From positions 16,761,213-16,825,212 of the forward strand of contig NC_065531.1 in NCBI RefSeq assembly GCF_020184175.1: 64,000 nucleotides of DNA, written 5' to 3'. Origin of the DNA: Aphis gossypii. Lineage: Eukaryota; Arthropoda; Insecta; Hemiptera; Aphididae. Of the stretch, positions 37,655 through 48,064 are shown in pieces. Under the pieces are notes generated by a model. That model was not told where the DNA came from. It worked only from the letters and a program-made list of their open reading frames with translations, and searched no databases. A program made the position numbers and the translations under genes. Positions within the stretch are counted from its first letter, which is position 1; the number at the start of each line of letters is the position of its first letter.

Positions 37655-37967
37655 TAAAAAACTATTGCATAGTACCTGTGGACATTTTTTTTATGAAAGT
37701 AGCTTTTAATCAATTATTTTCTGATCAGTCTGTATCATTTAAGAAATTAATTAAGGTTTAATTTTTTTTTTTATACATATATACTTGCTAAATGTTATTG
37801 TTGATCAGTTTAATCAATTTCCTAGAACACAGAGCAATGATGTAGTAGGACTAGATACCTATGCATTATTTTTTTTGCATTGTTTTATCTATTAAAATAA
37901 CAAGAAAAATTTAATTTATTTTTAAACATATTTTATTAATAGAAAAATAGTTTAAAAATTCAATATT

Positions 37968-39830
37968 TTATTTCATTATGACTAATTTCTTTTTTTTAAA
38001 TGTTCTTAAATCCCATGTCTTATTTTTTCTAGCTCTTGTTCTTTCATCGTCTAAATCTTCAATTGCTCGATTATCCATTATTCCAACTGTAGGTAAATCT
38101 TCTTCTCTTTTTCTCTTTTGTTTATCTGGACAATCTTTGGCAAAATGGGTAACATCTCCACAAGATCTAATAATTTACAAACATTTATTATAAAAATTGC
38201 TTTATTTTCTATTATTAATATTTTGTTAACATAAGTATAATTATGTTATTTACAAATATAATAAGATATTAAAAATAATATGAATCTTCTTTGTAAAAAC
38301 AAACTTAACCAATTATATAATAATTTCAAGGGGATTAAAAACATTTTAGTTGCTGTTAATGTTAATAAGATTTTTTTGTTAAGCAGTGCCAATTATATAC
38401 CTCATATTATAGTAACAAAATTAGGTATTGGTTTGTTACAGCCCTGCCGCGTAAAATAAAAACTTTATAGCCCCACCGGCCACCAATCAAGTTTGTTATC
38501 GTTCAGCCATCCATATAACAATAAATATAAAATAATGAGTTTATTTATTGATATTTATTAATCTAATAATTTGATGATACATTGATATAATATTAAAAAA
38601 TGTATACTAATTAATTTTAAACACGAACAAACGACGGACAAATACGCACTGTGATGTTTGATTGATATTATATATTATATCGATCCATATTATGTGATAA
38701 ATATCTATGATAGGTACTAACTGGTAGGCATATTAGTAACACAGATATGTATAATAACATATTTATAAAATAATATGTTATTATACATATCTGTGGTTAG
38801 TAATGGTATATTTTTTCTTTGAATAATTGGATTATTTGTATGATGTATTTATTATTATGGATGGAGGAGAGATAACAAAACTGAGTGGAGAGGGTATAAA
38901 GTTTTTACTAGCCACAGCAGGGCTATATCAAACCAGTAGCCAAAATTAATTAGTGTATGTAGCTGAAACCTACTTAAATTTATAAGTTGGTATATTTTTA
39001 TAAGCAAGAATATATTTTCAGTTTTGAGTAGATTTTTTATTTTAAAAAAAATGACTTTTAATTCTTATTCTATCTTTATTCTTTATTTAAATAAATTACC
39101 GGCAAGCTCCTCCATTTGGATATAATCCCATCGGATTATCGGGACACTGACGTGAAAGATGTCCTTCTTCTTTGCAAATAAAACATTTGGCAAATTCAAG
39201 TTCATTACTGTTTCCTGCATTACGACATTCATGTAATTTATGTTCTGTTGATCCACATCTGAAATATTATAGTTAGAGTTAGTAATGTTAAACAAGTAGA
39301 TATCAGTGATTCTAAATATATTAGAATAGTGATAGTGAAGCAAAGTCAACACAAATTACTTTTCTACCATATTCTTAACATCTCACACAAGTAACATACT
39401 TAAAGCACACCCCAAGAGCGGTGTTGGTACCCAACTCTGGGCATTGATTCAGCATATGACCCGGTTGTCGGCAATGAAAACATGCTTTTTGTCTGAGCCT
39501 GGAGAGTTTCTTTTCAGCGCGTCGACGCATGGGCATCAATTGTGCCTTCAGTTGATGTCTGGGCACACCCTGTTTAATTAACTTGAATTTTTCCACTCGT
39601 AGTTTCACTGCGTCCTCTTTCAATACACTAAACCCATCAAATTTTTCTACGTTTGAATATGAGTTGTGCTTGCTACTGCGACTCTCTTCCGATACCTCTA
39701 ATGCGTTTGTTGTTGATTCGTCGTCTTCAGTTTGTTGAGGCTTTTCTTTCATTTCCAACCATGGTGTTGCTTCCTCCGGTATTTTTTGGTTAGATGATTT
39801 AGACCCTCGAGCCCTGGCAAATCTTGTCAT
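37968..39830 (-). CDS. ZCCHC9: ZCCHC9, CCHC zinc-knuckle protein
   Basis: Small nuclear/nucleolar RNA-binding protein of the ZCCHC9 family. Three exons on the minus strand: 39830-39400, 39258-39100, 38166-37968; phases close to 262 aa, close to the vertebrate length. After a charged, low-complexity N terminus comes a basic helix (RRRAEKKLSRLRQK) and then four CX2CX4HX4C-type knuckles in a row: CFHCRQPGHMLNQC, CFKCGSTEHKLHEC, CFICKEEGHLSRQC and CRICGD-like CGDVTHFAKDC; the NPMGLYPNGGAC spacer before the last is characteristic of ZCCHC9. The C terminus is Lys/Arg-rich (TWDLRTFKKKK). Intron 2 (38167-39099) contains a nested transposon with a hairpin. Confidence 0.95.
38428..38937. mobile_element. 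Inverted-repeat DNA element in ZCCHC9 intron 2
   Basis: The left end TTGGTTTGTTACAGCCCTGC and, from the right, CTGGTTTGATATAGCCCTGC are inverted repeats, and similarity resumes inside with 'taaaaactttata' on both arms (about 38458 and, inverted, 38895). About 510 bp, no transposase frame. It encloses the 57-bp hairpin at 38740-38796. Exact ends and target duplication are not resolved. Confidence 0.6.
38740..38796. repeat. 57-bp hairpin with 24-bp perfect arms and flanking direct repeat
   Basis: Arms 38740-38763 and 38772-38795 are perfectly complementary (starting CACAGATATGTATAATAACA) around an 8-base loop. TTAGTAA flanks it directly at 38733-38739 and 38797-38803, as if the hairpin had been inserted with a 7-bp target duplication. 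It lies inside the 38428-38937 element. Confidence 0.8.
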
Positions 39831-40793
39831 GTTTCTGATTCCGCAAAATATATCTTATATATATTATATATGTGTGTGTATGTAAACATAAATCACAAAT
39901 ATAAGTTAATAAATAATAGCCCACTGTTGCTACAATTGTCAACTAAATATTAAACATTTAAACGTACAGAATGTGGCAAAAAAGAATTTCACGTGCCCTC
40001 AAACGATTAAAGATAATATTATCAACAATTATTGATTGCAGTGATAACTGATAAGGACTTATCCAAAAAATGATAAGGTTCGAAAGTTAAAAATGATTAC
40101 TAACTGTTGATATTGAAATAAAATTACTCATAAGTTATAACTTAGGTATATCCATGAATAGAATCATATTATTCCGTAATCCATATCCCATCAAATATAT
40201 AATATAATATATGAAATGAGAGCCAAGTTCAATATTATCATTTACCTTACCTATACTTTTAAAGTTTATGTATCTAAATGGGTGCTAAGTTCAATGATCA
40301 GTCCTGAAGTTTATTTAAAACAACTTAAAATATCATTTCTTCTTATAACTTAGAATATATTATTCTCAATTTCTATTTTTAATACATTAATACATTATTA
40401 CATGAGTACTTACACAATCAAATACTTTTGTAACTATGTCCTATAAATATATCATATAATAATACACAAATAATTTGTCTTTAATCATTATTTAATATTT
40501 ATTAGTTAGGTAAACCCGATTAAAATATGCATTACAATGAAATCCATTCCCTAGTTATTATTTATCCATATCATGTCCTAAGAATAGTAGTTAAAAGTTT
40601 TCAGAGTGCCTAATCAACAAAAACTATATAATAGTAAAACATACTTTATTAATTGTTATTCTAAAATACTTATAAAAATAAATATAATATACAATCTAAG
40701 ATATAATAATTATTATGCACTATCATTAAACATGAGTACAGAGGATTAAACCATTACATCTTTTTTTTTTAGTAGGTAATAGAGGGACAAGTT
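39831..40793. other. Interval between ZCCHC9 and XRCC1
   Basis: Contains the ZCCHC9 5' flank and the XRCC1 3' flank (minus-strand AATAAA at 40645-40650, about 145 bp past the XRCC1 stop). Otherwise AT-rich and featureless. Confidence 0.5.
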
Positions 40794-43460
40794 TTATTTT
40801 AAAGGTAATATTTTTCTTGCATCATAACAATCCCTAATCCATTGTGGAGTAACAGAATTCTTAATCTGAAAAAAATATAAATTTTAAATAATAATCAAAT
40901 AAAATTTAAACATTGATGTCTTACTTGTAAATCATTTGCATCAGTTGAAACAATATAGTCACATTTATCCTTTTCACTCAACTTTCTACATAAAAAAAAA
41001 AAAAAAAAACCATAAATAAATACATGCATGAAAAATGTACTATTTTATTATGTGTATGTATTACCCTTCAAGTGCTATAATGTAGCGATTGCATTCTTGT
41101 TTTAACAAAGGGTTTAAACTGGATGATAAATAAAATAAACAATTACGAAATATACTATCTAAAAATGGCAATGGTAAAATGCTTTCATCGGCTAATATAT
41201 CTTTAGGAACATCTAAATCAGAATCAATGTCAGTATCTAAATCATACGGTGATATTGTAGTATTTTTTTCAATTACTGAACTATAGTTTGTTTGTGATGT
41301 TGAGGGTACTGGTCTTAAATAACAAATAAATAAATAGTTTAAGTAATTTAAACTTTATAGTACTGTTAAAATGTTTAAGTGCAGTACTTTGTAGAGGCGC
41401 TGTTCCATTCATCATCACTATCATCAGTTTCAACTGAATCAGTAGATGCACAAATTTCATCTTCACTTTCTGGTTTATTTTGTTCCAATTTATCCAAAGC
41501 ATACCTAAAATATTAGTAAGTTTTAGTAATAGTTTGATAAAGTATATTTTATTTTTAACATTACCTTCTCCATGGAAATCGACATTTATTTGAATGACAT
41601 TTATCAATCCAATCACTTTTTACTATGCGATAGGCACCTTGTCTTTTGCATTCACGATATTTTGGAGTATTTATAAAAGCGCATCTATAAAATGTATTAA
41701 CATAATAACATGTATGATTTAAGAAAGTAGCTATGAATAAGTGATTTTTAAATAAATAGTTAAATAATTTAATTTGTACACTTACATTAGATGTGTGCAA
41801 GACAAATCCCAATTATGTTTGTATCTGGCACCCATTTCCAAAGCTTTTGAACGAATGTTACTACGATATGGATTTTCATAGCCACTCATTACAAATACAA
41901 CATTGTTTAATAATTCACTGAACGGTTTTGTTACTGGTAATGGATTTTTAATTAATTTAATTTTTTTTCTGGATGGTTCCAAGTTTAGTGATGATGGACT
42001 TGATTCTTTCTTTTTAGTAACTGTATAAAAATATATAAATAAGTATAATACGTGATTATTGCAGAAGTTGTAAAAAAACACCATGGAAAAAAGCCTATGT
42101 GAATGACAGAATATTTTGCTTAAGTATATTATAACATAATCTTTTATAAACGTCATCTTTAAGTATGTTTAACAATGTACAAATGACTATTAGGTATAAC
42201 ATTTTTTATCACCCAACCTTTAATTTAAATTATAATCTCTATTTTGATGATTAACTAAGTAATATTTAAAAAGAAAAAATACAAAAATGAGTGCATAGAT
42301 ATTTATAACTTCAGATATCAAACCTAACCAATTATACAAAAGTATAGAGTATACTATATAGTAGTATACATTTAAAATTCAACAAAATAGTATTTATTAA
42401 AAAAAAACTTAAATAGGTAAGTTTCAAAAAGTTGTATTTTATTAAATTTATTAAGTTATTAAAAAAATATTGGCATATTGACTGATTTTATATAAGCATA
42501 ATATTACTCTACCTTTATTTTTAACAGCTTCCATTGTAACTGTATTTTTTTTTTTAATATTTAAATCAACATTTTTTAGTTTAACAGAATCTTTTGGAGA
42601 TTTGGAGATTTTTTTGTTTGTTAAAGGTGTTTGAATATTAATATTTGTAGAATTTTCATTTTTAAGTTTTGCTGTTTCCAAGTTTTTTTTATGTATTGCA
42701 AGTAAACGATTAACTGGTGAATCTGGCATCCGTACAACGTCTTTATTTTCATTACGCATAGAAAATAATCGACCCACAGATGAAATATTGTCAGAATCAT
42801 CATCATTTCTTAATGTAAAAGATCCTAACTGAATAGATTGTGACTGGATAGGCTCTTTTTGTGGTATATCCTCAGGTATATCTTTTGAATGAAATGTTAC
42901 AAATGATAAACCATATTTGCTCTGTTTAATGTATGGTTGTGTACACACAATTTTTACTCTATCCCATGATTCCTTAGATGCCGAAGATAGATGGTCAGTG
43001 TCAAAGAAACGGACTTTGTTAACATTTAATCCATTTTTACATTCATGCAATGTCATCAAAGAAGAAGTTACCAATAGTACCTAGAATGTTAAGTTTGTAG
43101 AATGAATTGAAAATTAAATAAAATCGATTATGATTAAGCAACAATTACTTGAAATTCGTCAGAAGTAGATTTTCCTACAAATATTTCTACAAAAGCAGAA
43201 TTATCATTTCCAACGTCAATGGAACTAATGACAGACGGTTTCAAAAATTGAAGAATGACCGTAGCTTGTTTTTCACCTGATTTACAACGCCATGTCTGAT
43301 GTGAATCAGAGACGTTGAGTATATTTTCTGCTTTGTGTGCCTATTTATCATACATCAAGTTCGTATAATCATCAATAAAAATATTAATTTAGAGTTAATA
43401 AATACATACTTGGTCTTCACTGCTAATGCTTATAATACGATCGACTGGAATCGGCCCCAT
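40794..43460 (-). CDS. XRCC1: XRCC1 DNA single-strand break repair scaffold
   Basis: Scaffold that assembles DNA polymerase beta, PARP and ligase at single-strand breaks in the nucleus. Nine exons on the minus strand: 43460-43410, 43340-43149, 43080-42513, 42020-41786, 41684-41565, 41504-41388, 41313-41065, 40985-40925, 40865-40794; phases close to 554 aa (human 633). The N-terminal XRCC1 domain fills residues 1 to about 150: ISISSEDQAHKAENIL, SIDVGNDNSAFVEIFVG, VLLVTSSLMTLHE, SWDRVKIVCTQPYIK, YGLSFVTFHS. BRCT1 spans about 303-390 (VVFVMSGYENPYRS, LEMGARYKHNWDLSCTHLI, ..RIVKSDWIDKC) and a shorter BRCT2 ends the protein (DYIVSTDAND, VTPQWIRDCYDARKILPLK). Acidic Ser/Asp linkers between the BRCTs (DDSDDEWNS, DTDIDSDLD) suit kinase-regulated binding. 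It is divergent from URM1. Confidence 0.97.
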
Positions 43461-44186
43461 GACATTTGTTATTAAAAAATAGTCATTAGTTATAAAGAAA
43501 AGCAATTAGTAAATGGAAGAATTTCACGTGAAATATTGAACAACACAGATAAAAATTAAAAAACTTCGAATTATTGAATAAAAGTAAACAAACACGCTTT
43601 TCCCGCTTCAAAAATCTTAACTTATCTGCTACAGAGTAGTTGTATTATCACGGGTCATATGAATCACACAATCTTGAATCTGTGATATTATTAAATAAGT
43701 GGCATGAACTCATAGATGGAGCATGGGTATATAGTTCCAGCGGTCAGACGTGAGTGCGCTGTTCTACTATTACTGAATTACTATCCACATGTGCAATAGA
43801 ATTTCATGTTCGGCGATCTTATGCAACGTGTTTACGTATAGGGCATCGTACAGTTGGGCCAGTGATAACAGGTAGATTTTTAACATTTCATCAATTAATA
43901 TTGATTAGAATTTAAATTTTAAATCTTACGTTTAATTTATTATTTCATTGCCTATTTGTTGTAATTCAGTTTTACACATCTAATATAAATTATTACTTGA
44001 ACATTATTTATAAAAAATAAATGTAGGTACATACTTTGAAACGACTTGCAGTATTTTAATACAATAATTACGGCTACTTAACTCGATATCTACAGGTAAT
44101 AGAGTAATCGATATTGTTTTGAATTTTCATTTTTTCATAATATTTTAATTGTTGTCAATATTTTTTGTCTTAATTATTAGAATACA
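43461..44186. promoter_or_regulatory. Shared divergent 5' region of XRCC1 and URM1
   Basis: The two start codons are 727 bp apart on opposite strands, so promoters of both genes must lie here or in upstream UTR introns. I see no clear TATA box. The part near 43690-43870 is less AT-rich than its surroundings and may be the promoter proper. Confidence 0.4.
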
Positions 44187-44498
44187 ATGGAAAAGGGACT
44201 AAGTATAACAACCGAATTTACCAGTGGACTTCAAATTCTATTTAACAACATAAAGAAACACAAAGTACTGTTACCAGAAACGGAAGAGCCTTGGACACTG
44301 GGATTGCTTTTGTTCTGGATTAAAGATAACTTATTGGTCGACAAAGATAAATGTGATTTGTTTATGAAGGGCAATACTGTGAGACCAGGCATTATTGTAG
44401 CCATTAATGACCAAGATTGGGAACTCTTGGGCGATTTAAAATATAAAATTAAGAATAATGACAATATAACATTTATATCTACATTACATGGCGGTTAA
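44187..44498 (+). CDS. URM1: URM1 ubiquitin-related modifier 1
   Basis: Ubiquitin-fold sulfur carrier. Its C-terminal thiocarboxylate supplies sulfur for 2-thiolation of the wobble uridine of tRNAs and it can be conjugated to proteins (urmylation), activated by the MOCS3/Uba4 E1. Single exon, 103 aa, matching the family length; the ATG at 44187 is the first in frame (CACAATGG-like context, ATACAATGG). Family signatures are EFTSGLQILF, a GLLLFWIKDNLL helix, VRPGIIVAINDQDWELLG (the conserved 'RPGILVLINDADWELLG' region), NITFISTLHGG and the essential terminal Gly-Gly. AATAAA overlaps the region just after the stop (44500-44505). The gene is convergent with Nup50, with 178 bp between stop codons. 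Confidence 0.97.
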   Translation: MEKGLSITTEFTSGLQILFNNIKKHKVLLPETEEPWTLGLLLFWIKDNLLVDKDKCDLFMKGNTVRPGIIVAINDQDWELLGDLKYKIKNNDNITFISTLHGG

Positions 44499-44675
44499 TA
44501 ATAAAAACATTGAAGTATATTATTTATTGTTTATTTAATACGAATGAAACCTACTCAAATTAATACATTTTACACAATATTATGTATCTTTATTTATCTA
44601 TAATAGTCTGGAAAAACTTAAAATTATATAAATAAGAAAATCAATTATTTTGATATTGATAACTTAATATTGGGA

Positions 44676-47600
44676 TTACTTTTTTAATTTGATAAGTTCT
44701 TTTTCAAACGAATCAGTGATTTGTGAATCTTTAAATTTGAATAGAATTGTTTGTGGTTTGGTACTTTTCGTAGGATCAAGAATACATGTTAGCTGAACAT
44801 TTTTTGCGTTACGTTTAGTAAAATTGACAGATTCATTCAGTAACGTATTTGCCATAATAGTTCCCAAGGCATTATCATTTCTCATGATTAATTGTAATTT
44901 ATTATCTACTGGTATTAAATACAATTGACCAATTCCGAGTTCTTCATATTTACCATTTTTAAAACTAAATAATTTACTCTTAGATTCAAAAATTGCATTC
45001 TTTTCTTTAACAGGTGTAAACTTCACAGTAGGTGGTTGATCCTCATCTTCATCTTTTGAGTTTTCAGAATCGGCCTTCGTTTTTCCTCCAGAAAATGTTA
45101 AGGTAGGTGATTTTGATCCAAAACTAAAGAGTGGCTTGACATCATTTTGTTCAGAAGATTTAAATGAAAATGATGGTACAGTACTTCCTCCAAAATTAAA
45201 TGGAGGCTTTGTGTTTAATGTTCTACAAAACAGAGGTTTATCTAAAGGTGGCAGTTTTCTATCCAAAATTGCAGGTAAAGGTTTTTCTGGTTTTTCATTA
45301 GATTTTAATTCAGGAGACTTGCTAGTTAAGGTTGAAAATGGCTGATTGCTGAATTTAAAATCACCTAATTTAAATCCATTAGTTTCCGTTACTGTATTCT
45401 TTGACTCTTCTGAAGAAAATACTTGAGATTTTGTTTCTATATTTTTTTCTTTTATTTGTTCTTTAGTCGTCTTATCAAGTTTCAAAATATTTGCACTTGG
45501 TTCTTTGACATCAGAATCTTGGCTTTTATTACCAAAATTAGACCAATTGCCCAGTGGACTACTAAAACTAGTTTCATTTTTCTGGACATTGACAGGATTA
45601 TTTTTTACTTCATCCGAGTTTTTTGTACGTGTTATTTTACTTTCCGATACTGATATTTGAGGAGAAACTGAAACATTTCATTAAAAACTTATTTTAAAAT
45701 ATAATAAATACTTTGAATTAAAGCTTAAACCTCTAACTTCTCAATATAATGATAAGTAAATTTCTACACTACAATTATAGTTCAAGTATAAATTACTGGA
45801 TGGTAGATATGGAACATCTACTTCATAAGTGTCTAACAGAAATTTAATTTGTGTTAGTCAGTGAAAGGCCAAGAAAATAGAAAATACCAACAGGGATATA
45901 CTTAAAAAAGTTCAGTAATTACTTATTTACTTTAATTTTTAACTGAATCCAATTACTTAAATTTTATATTGTTGACAATGTTAAGAGCATAAACATAGGC
46001 ATATAAAACAACTAGACAGCTAGCTGACCACATAATACTATTGAATCAGTACTCATGAGCCTTTGAACAAAGCAATAAATACTATTGTTTTATATGTATA
46101 TTTTACATTTGTACATAGACCATCTTATCTTTCATGGTATTTTGTAAACATTACTTTTGACATATAGGTGCATTTTTCACACCCTTCTAAGAATGTCATA
46201 GGCGGTTATCAAATTATTTCAATTGTCAATGACTAAGAACTGATGTCAAACAAACTGGCAGTCTGTGACATTGCTTCCCTATAGTCAACTCATCACCCTA
46301 AAATTATGTTATTTTTCATAATTCTATACTCTGATCAATGAAGTTAAGAAGACAACATCAAAATGATCATTTTTTTTTTATTTTGGGTCATGGTCATTTG
46401 TTGATACAATTGAATCACCAACTATACTCATACCATTCAATTAAATCACATGCCTTTTCATATTAATTGGTTGCAATGTTATAAAAAAATAGATAAAACT
46501 GGAGTTTTATGACGAGTAAAGTTGCAAAAGCAACATTTGCATACTACATATGCTAAAAGTTAGGTTAACTTTTTCTTTTGTTATGTAATCACCTAAATTA
46601 TTATACTAGGAAAAAAATTCCTTACTGTGGTTGAGGTCACTGACCAACAGTTTGTTTGACTTCAAATATAATATGATAATGACATTAAAAAAATAATATT
46701 CCATGTTTCTATATTATAGAAAATAGAACATAGAAAATTAATTTAACGCTAATGAAATTATGGGTAGCCAACATGAATATGGTAGCGTGCAGTTAAATAT
46801 AATAATACTAATAGCCAAAATTGTTATAAATACATTATAGCTTGATACATTTTTATAAATTCATACTAAAAAAAATTAAAATTCATAATAATAAGTACAT
46901 TAAGATTTTATAAAATAAATAAGACACTAGGAACAAGTTGGCCACCCTTGCTATATTATATTATTATTTAAGATGAAAATATATACTAATATTGTATGAT
47001 TTTAATTTTTATAAGAACAAGATATAGTATTGTGTATTAAAAAGTTCAAATCAACCTGCTAAAAACTAAAATTATTAATCAAAATTGTATTTTATTCTAC
47101 ATTAAATATGTTTAATAAACAAAGTATACTCAAAAATTAATTTTACCAACATTCTCAGCAAAAATTAGTAATTATACATTTTTGATAAATCATAAAATGT
47201 ACTACACTTCGGCCCACGAGAGAGAGCACTATGTCTTTGCACATACAAATAGGCGGGAGGAGGCAGAGTGGCGCACGTTGACAGCGGCCAGTGTTTTGGA
47301 GAGTTTAGTGGTCGGAATATGCGAGAACGGACAAATTATGGTCGCCGCCCAAAAGTGGTCTCTTGTGGGCTGGAGTATACATATTTATAAATTGGTTTAT
47401 GAGTGATTAGGACTAAATTGTAATTTTTAATCTAACCTTAGAATTCAAAATATATATATATATATATATATAAATATGCATACCTTTAGAAGAAGTCATT
47501 GATGAATCAGGAGAATTTGTTTTAAGAGCAGAGAGATCAACAAATTTGCTGATTTGTTTTTCATAGTCTTTTAATGAAGGTGTTAATACACAATAAGGAT

Positions 47601-48042
47601 TTTTTTCCACAGCATTTGTAATAAATTTAATAAATGCTTTATTAAGATTCATCACCTTATCATGATTAACAATTGGTGGAGTTGAACTCTTGGAACTGTT
47701 ACTTTCTGAAAATGTTAAGCTACTAGACGTGGTCAATGAATTAATTGTTGATGCTGATGGATGATTTCCACTCTCGCTGGGTGTATTGTTAGATTTTGAC
47801 AAAAAGGAAAATGCTTGCTTTGAATTTATATTACTAGAGAGACTGTTGAATCCAGAAAATCCAGAAAATATTGGTTTTAGTTCACCAGATTCATCTCTTT
47901 GTAATGTTCTTTTAGCTCTTTTCAAAACTCGGTTCTTTAATACAGAATCATCTGCTACTTGAAATGTTCCAGGATCTACTTTTTCTTCTTCCTCGTCCCA
48001 ATTGTCTTTAGTTAGTTCATTACCTGCTCTGCGCTTACTCAT
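44676..48042 (-). CDS. Nup50: Nup50 nucleoporin
   Basis: Mobile FG-nucleoporin of the nuclear basket that binds importin-alpha and Ran and speeds recycling of import complexes. Two coding exons on the minus strand, 48042-47484 and 45667-44676, phases close to 516 aa (human 468). The N terminus MSKRRAGNELTKDNWDEEEE with VLKNRVLKRAKR is the importin-alpha binding segment of the family. Residues about 90-300 are Ser/Thr-rich with scattered FG or FxF dipeptides (FSGFSGFNSL, WSNFGNKS, PLFSFGSKSP). The C-terminal Ran-binding domain starts near PPTVKFTPVKEKNAIFESKS and continues with YEELGIGQLYLIPV and RNDNALGTIMANTLL. An acceptor at 48063-48064 on the minus strand indicates a spliced 5' UTR. The intron (45668-47483) contains a G1-type MITE. 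Confidence 0.95.
45668..47198. other. Nup50 intron, left part
   Basis: Contains no exon. A lone hAT-style end (gttggccacccttg near 46938) and several moderately GC-rich scraps between 45760 and 46640 suggest old transposon debris, but I could not pair the ends. Confidence 0.45.
47199..47380. mobile_element. GC-rich 182-bp MITE, probable G1 family copy in Nup50 intron
   Basis: The left end GTACTACACTTCGGCCCACG and the right end on the minus strand, GTATACTCCAGCCCACAAGA, are inverted repeats sharing GCCCAC(G/A)AGAGA. The core has CTTTGCACATAC near 47235 and GGACAAATTATGGTCGCCGC near 47330, lining up with GACAAAAACTGG..GCCGC in the 37492 copy. A 74-codon plus-strand frame crosses it by chance. 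Confidence 0.65.
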
Positions 48043-48064
48043 ATTGACGAATGTTTACAAGCCT

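Noticed and set aside
42621..42806. 61-codon frame overlapping XRCC1 exon 3
   Set aside because: Alternative frame of a long Lys/Asn-rich coding exon.
44231..44464. 77-codon frame antisense to URM1
   Set aside because: Complement of a conserved single-exon gene.
47182..47406. 74-codon plus-strand frame
   Set aside because: It covers the GC-rich MITE at 47199-47380 in the Nup50 intron and has no recognisable protein pattern.
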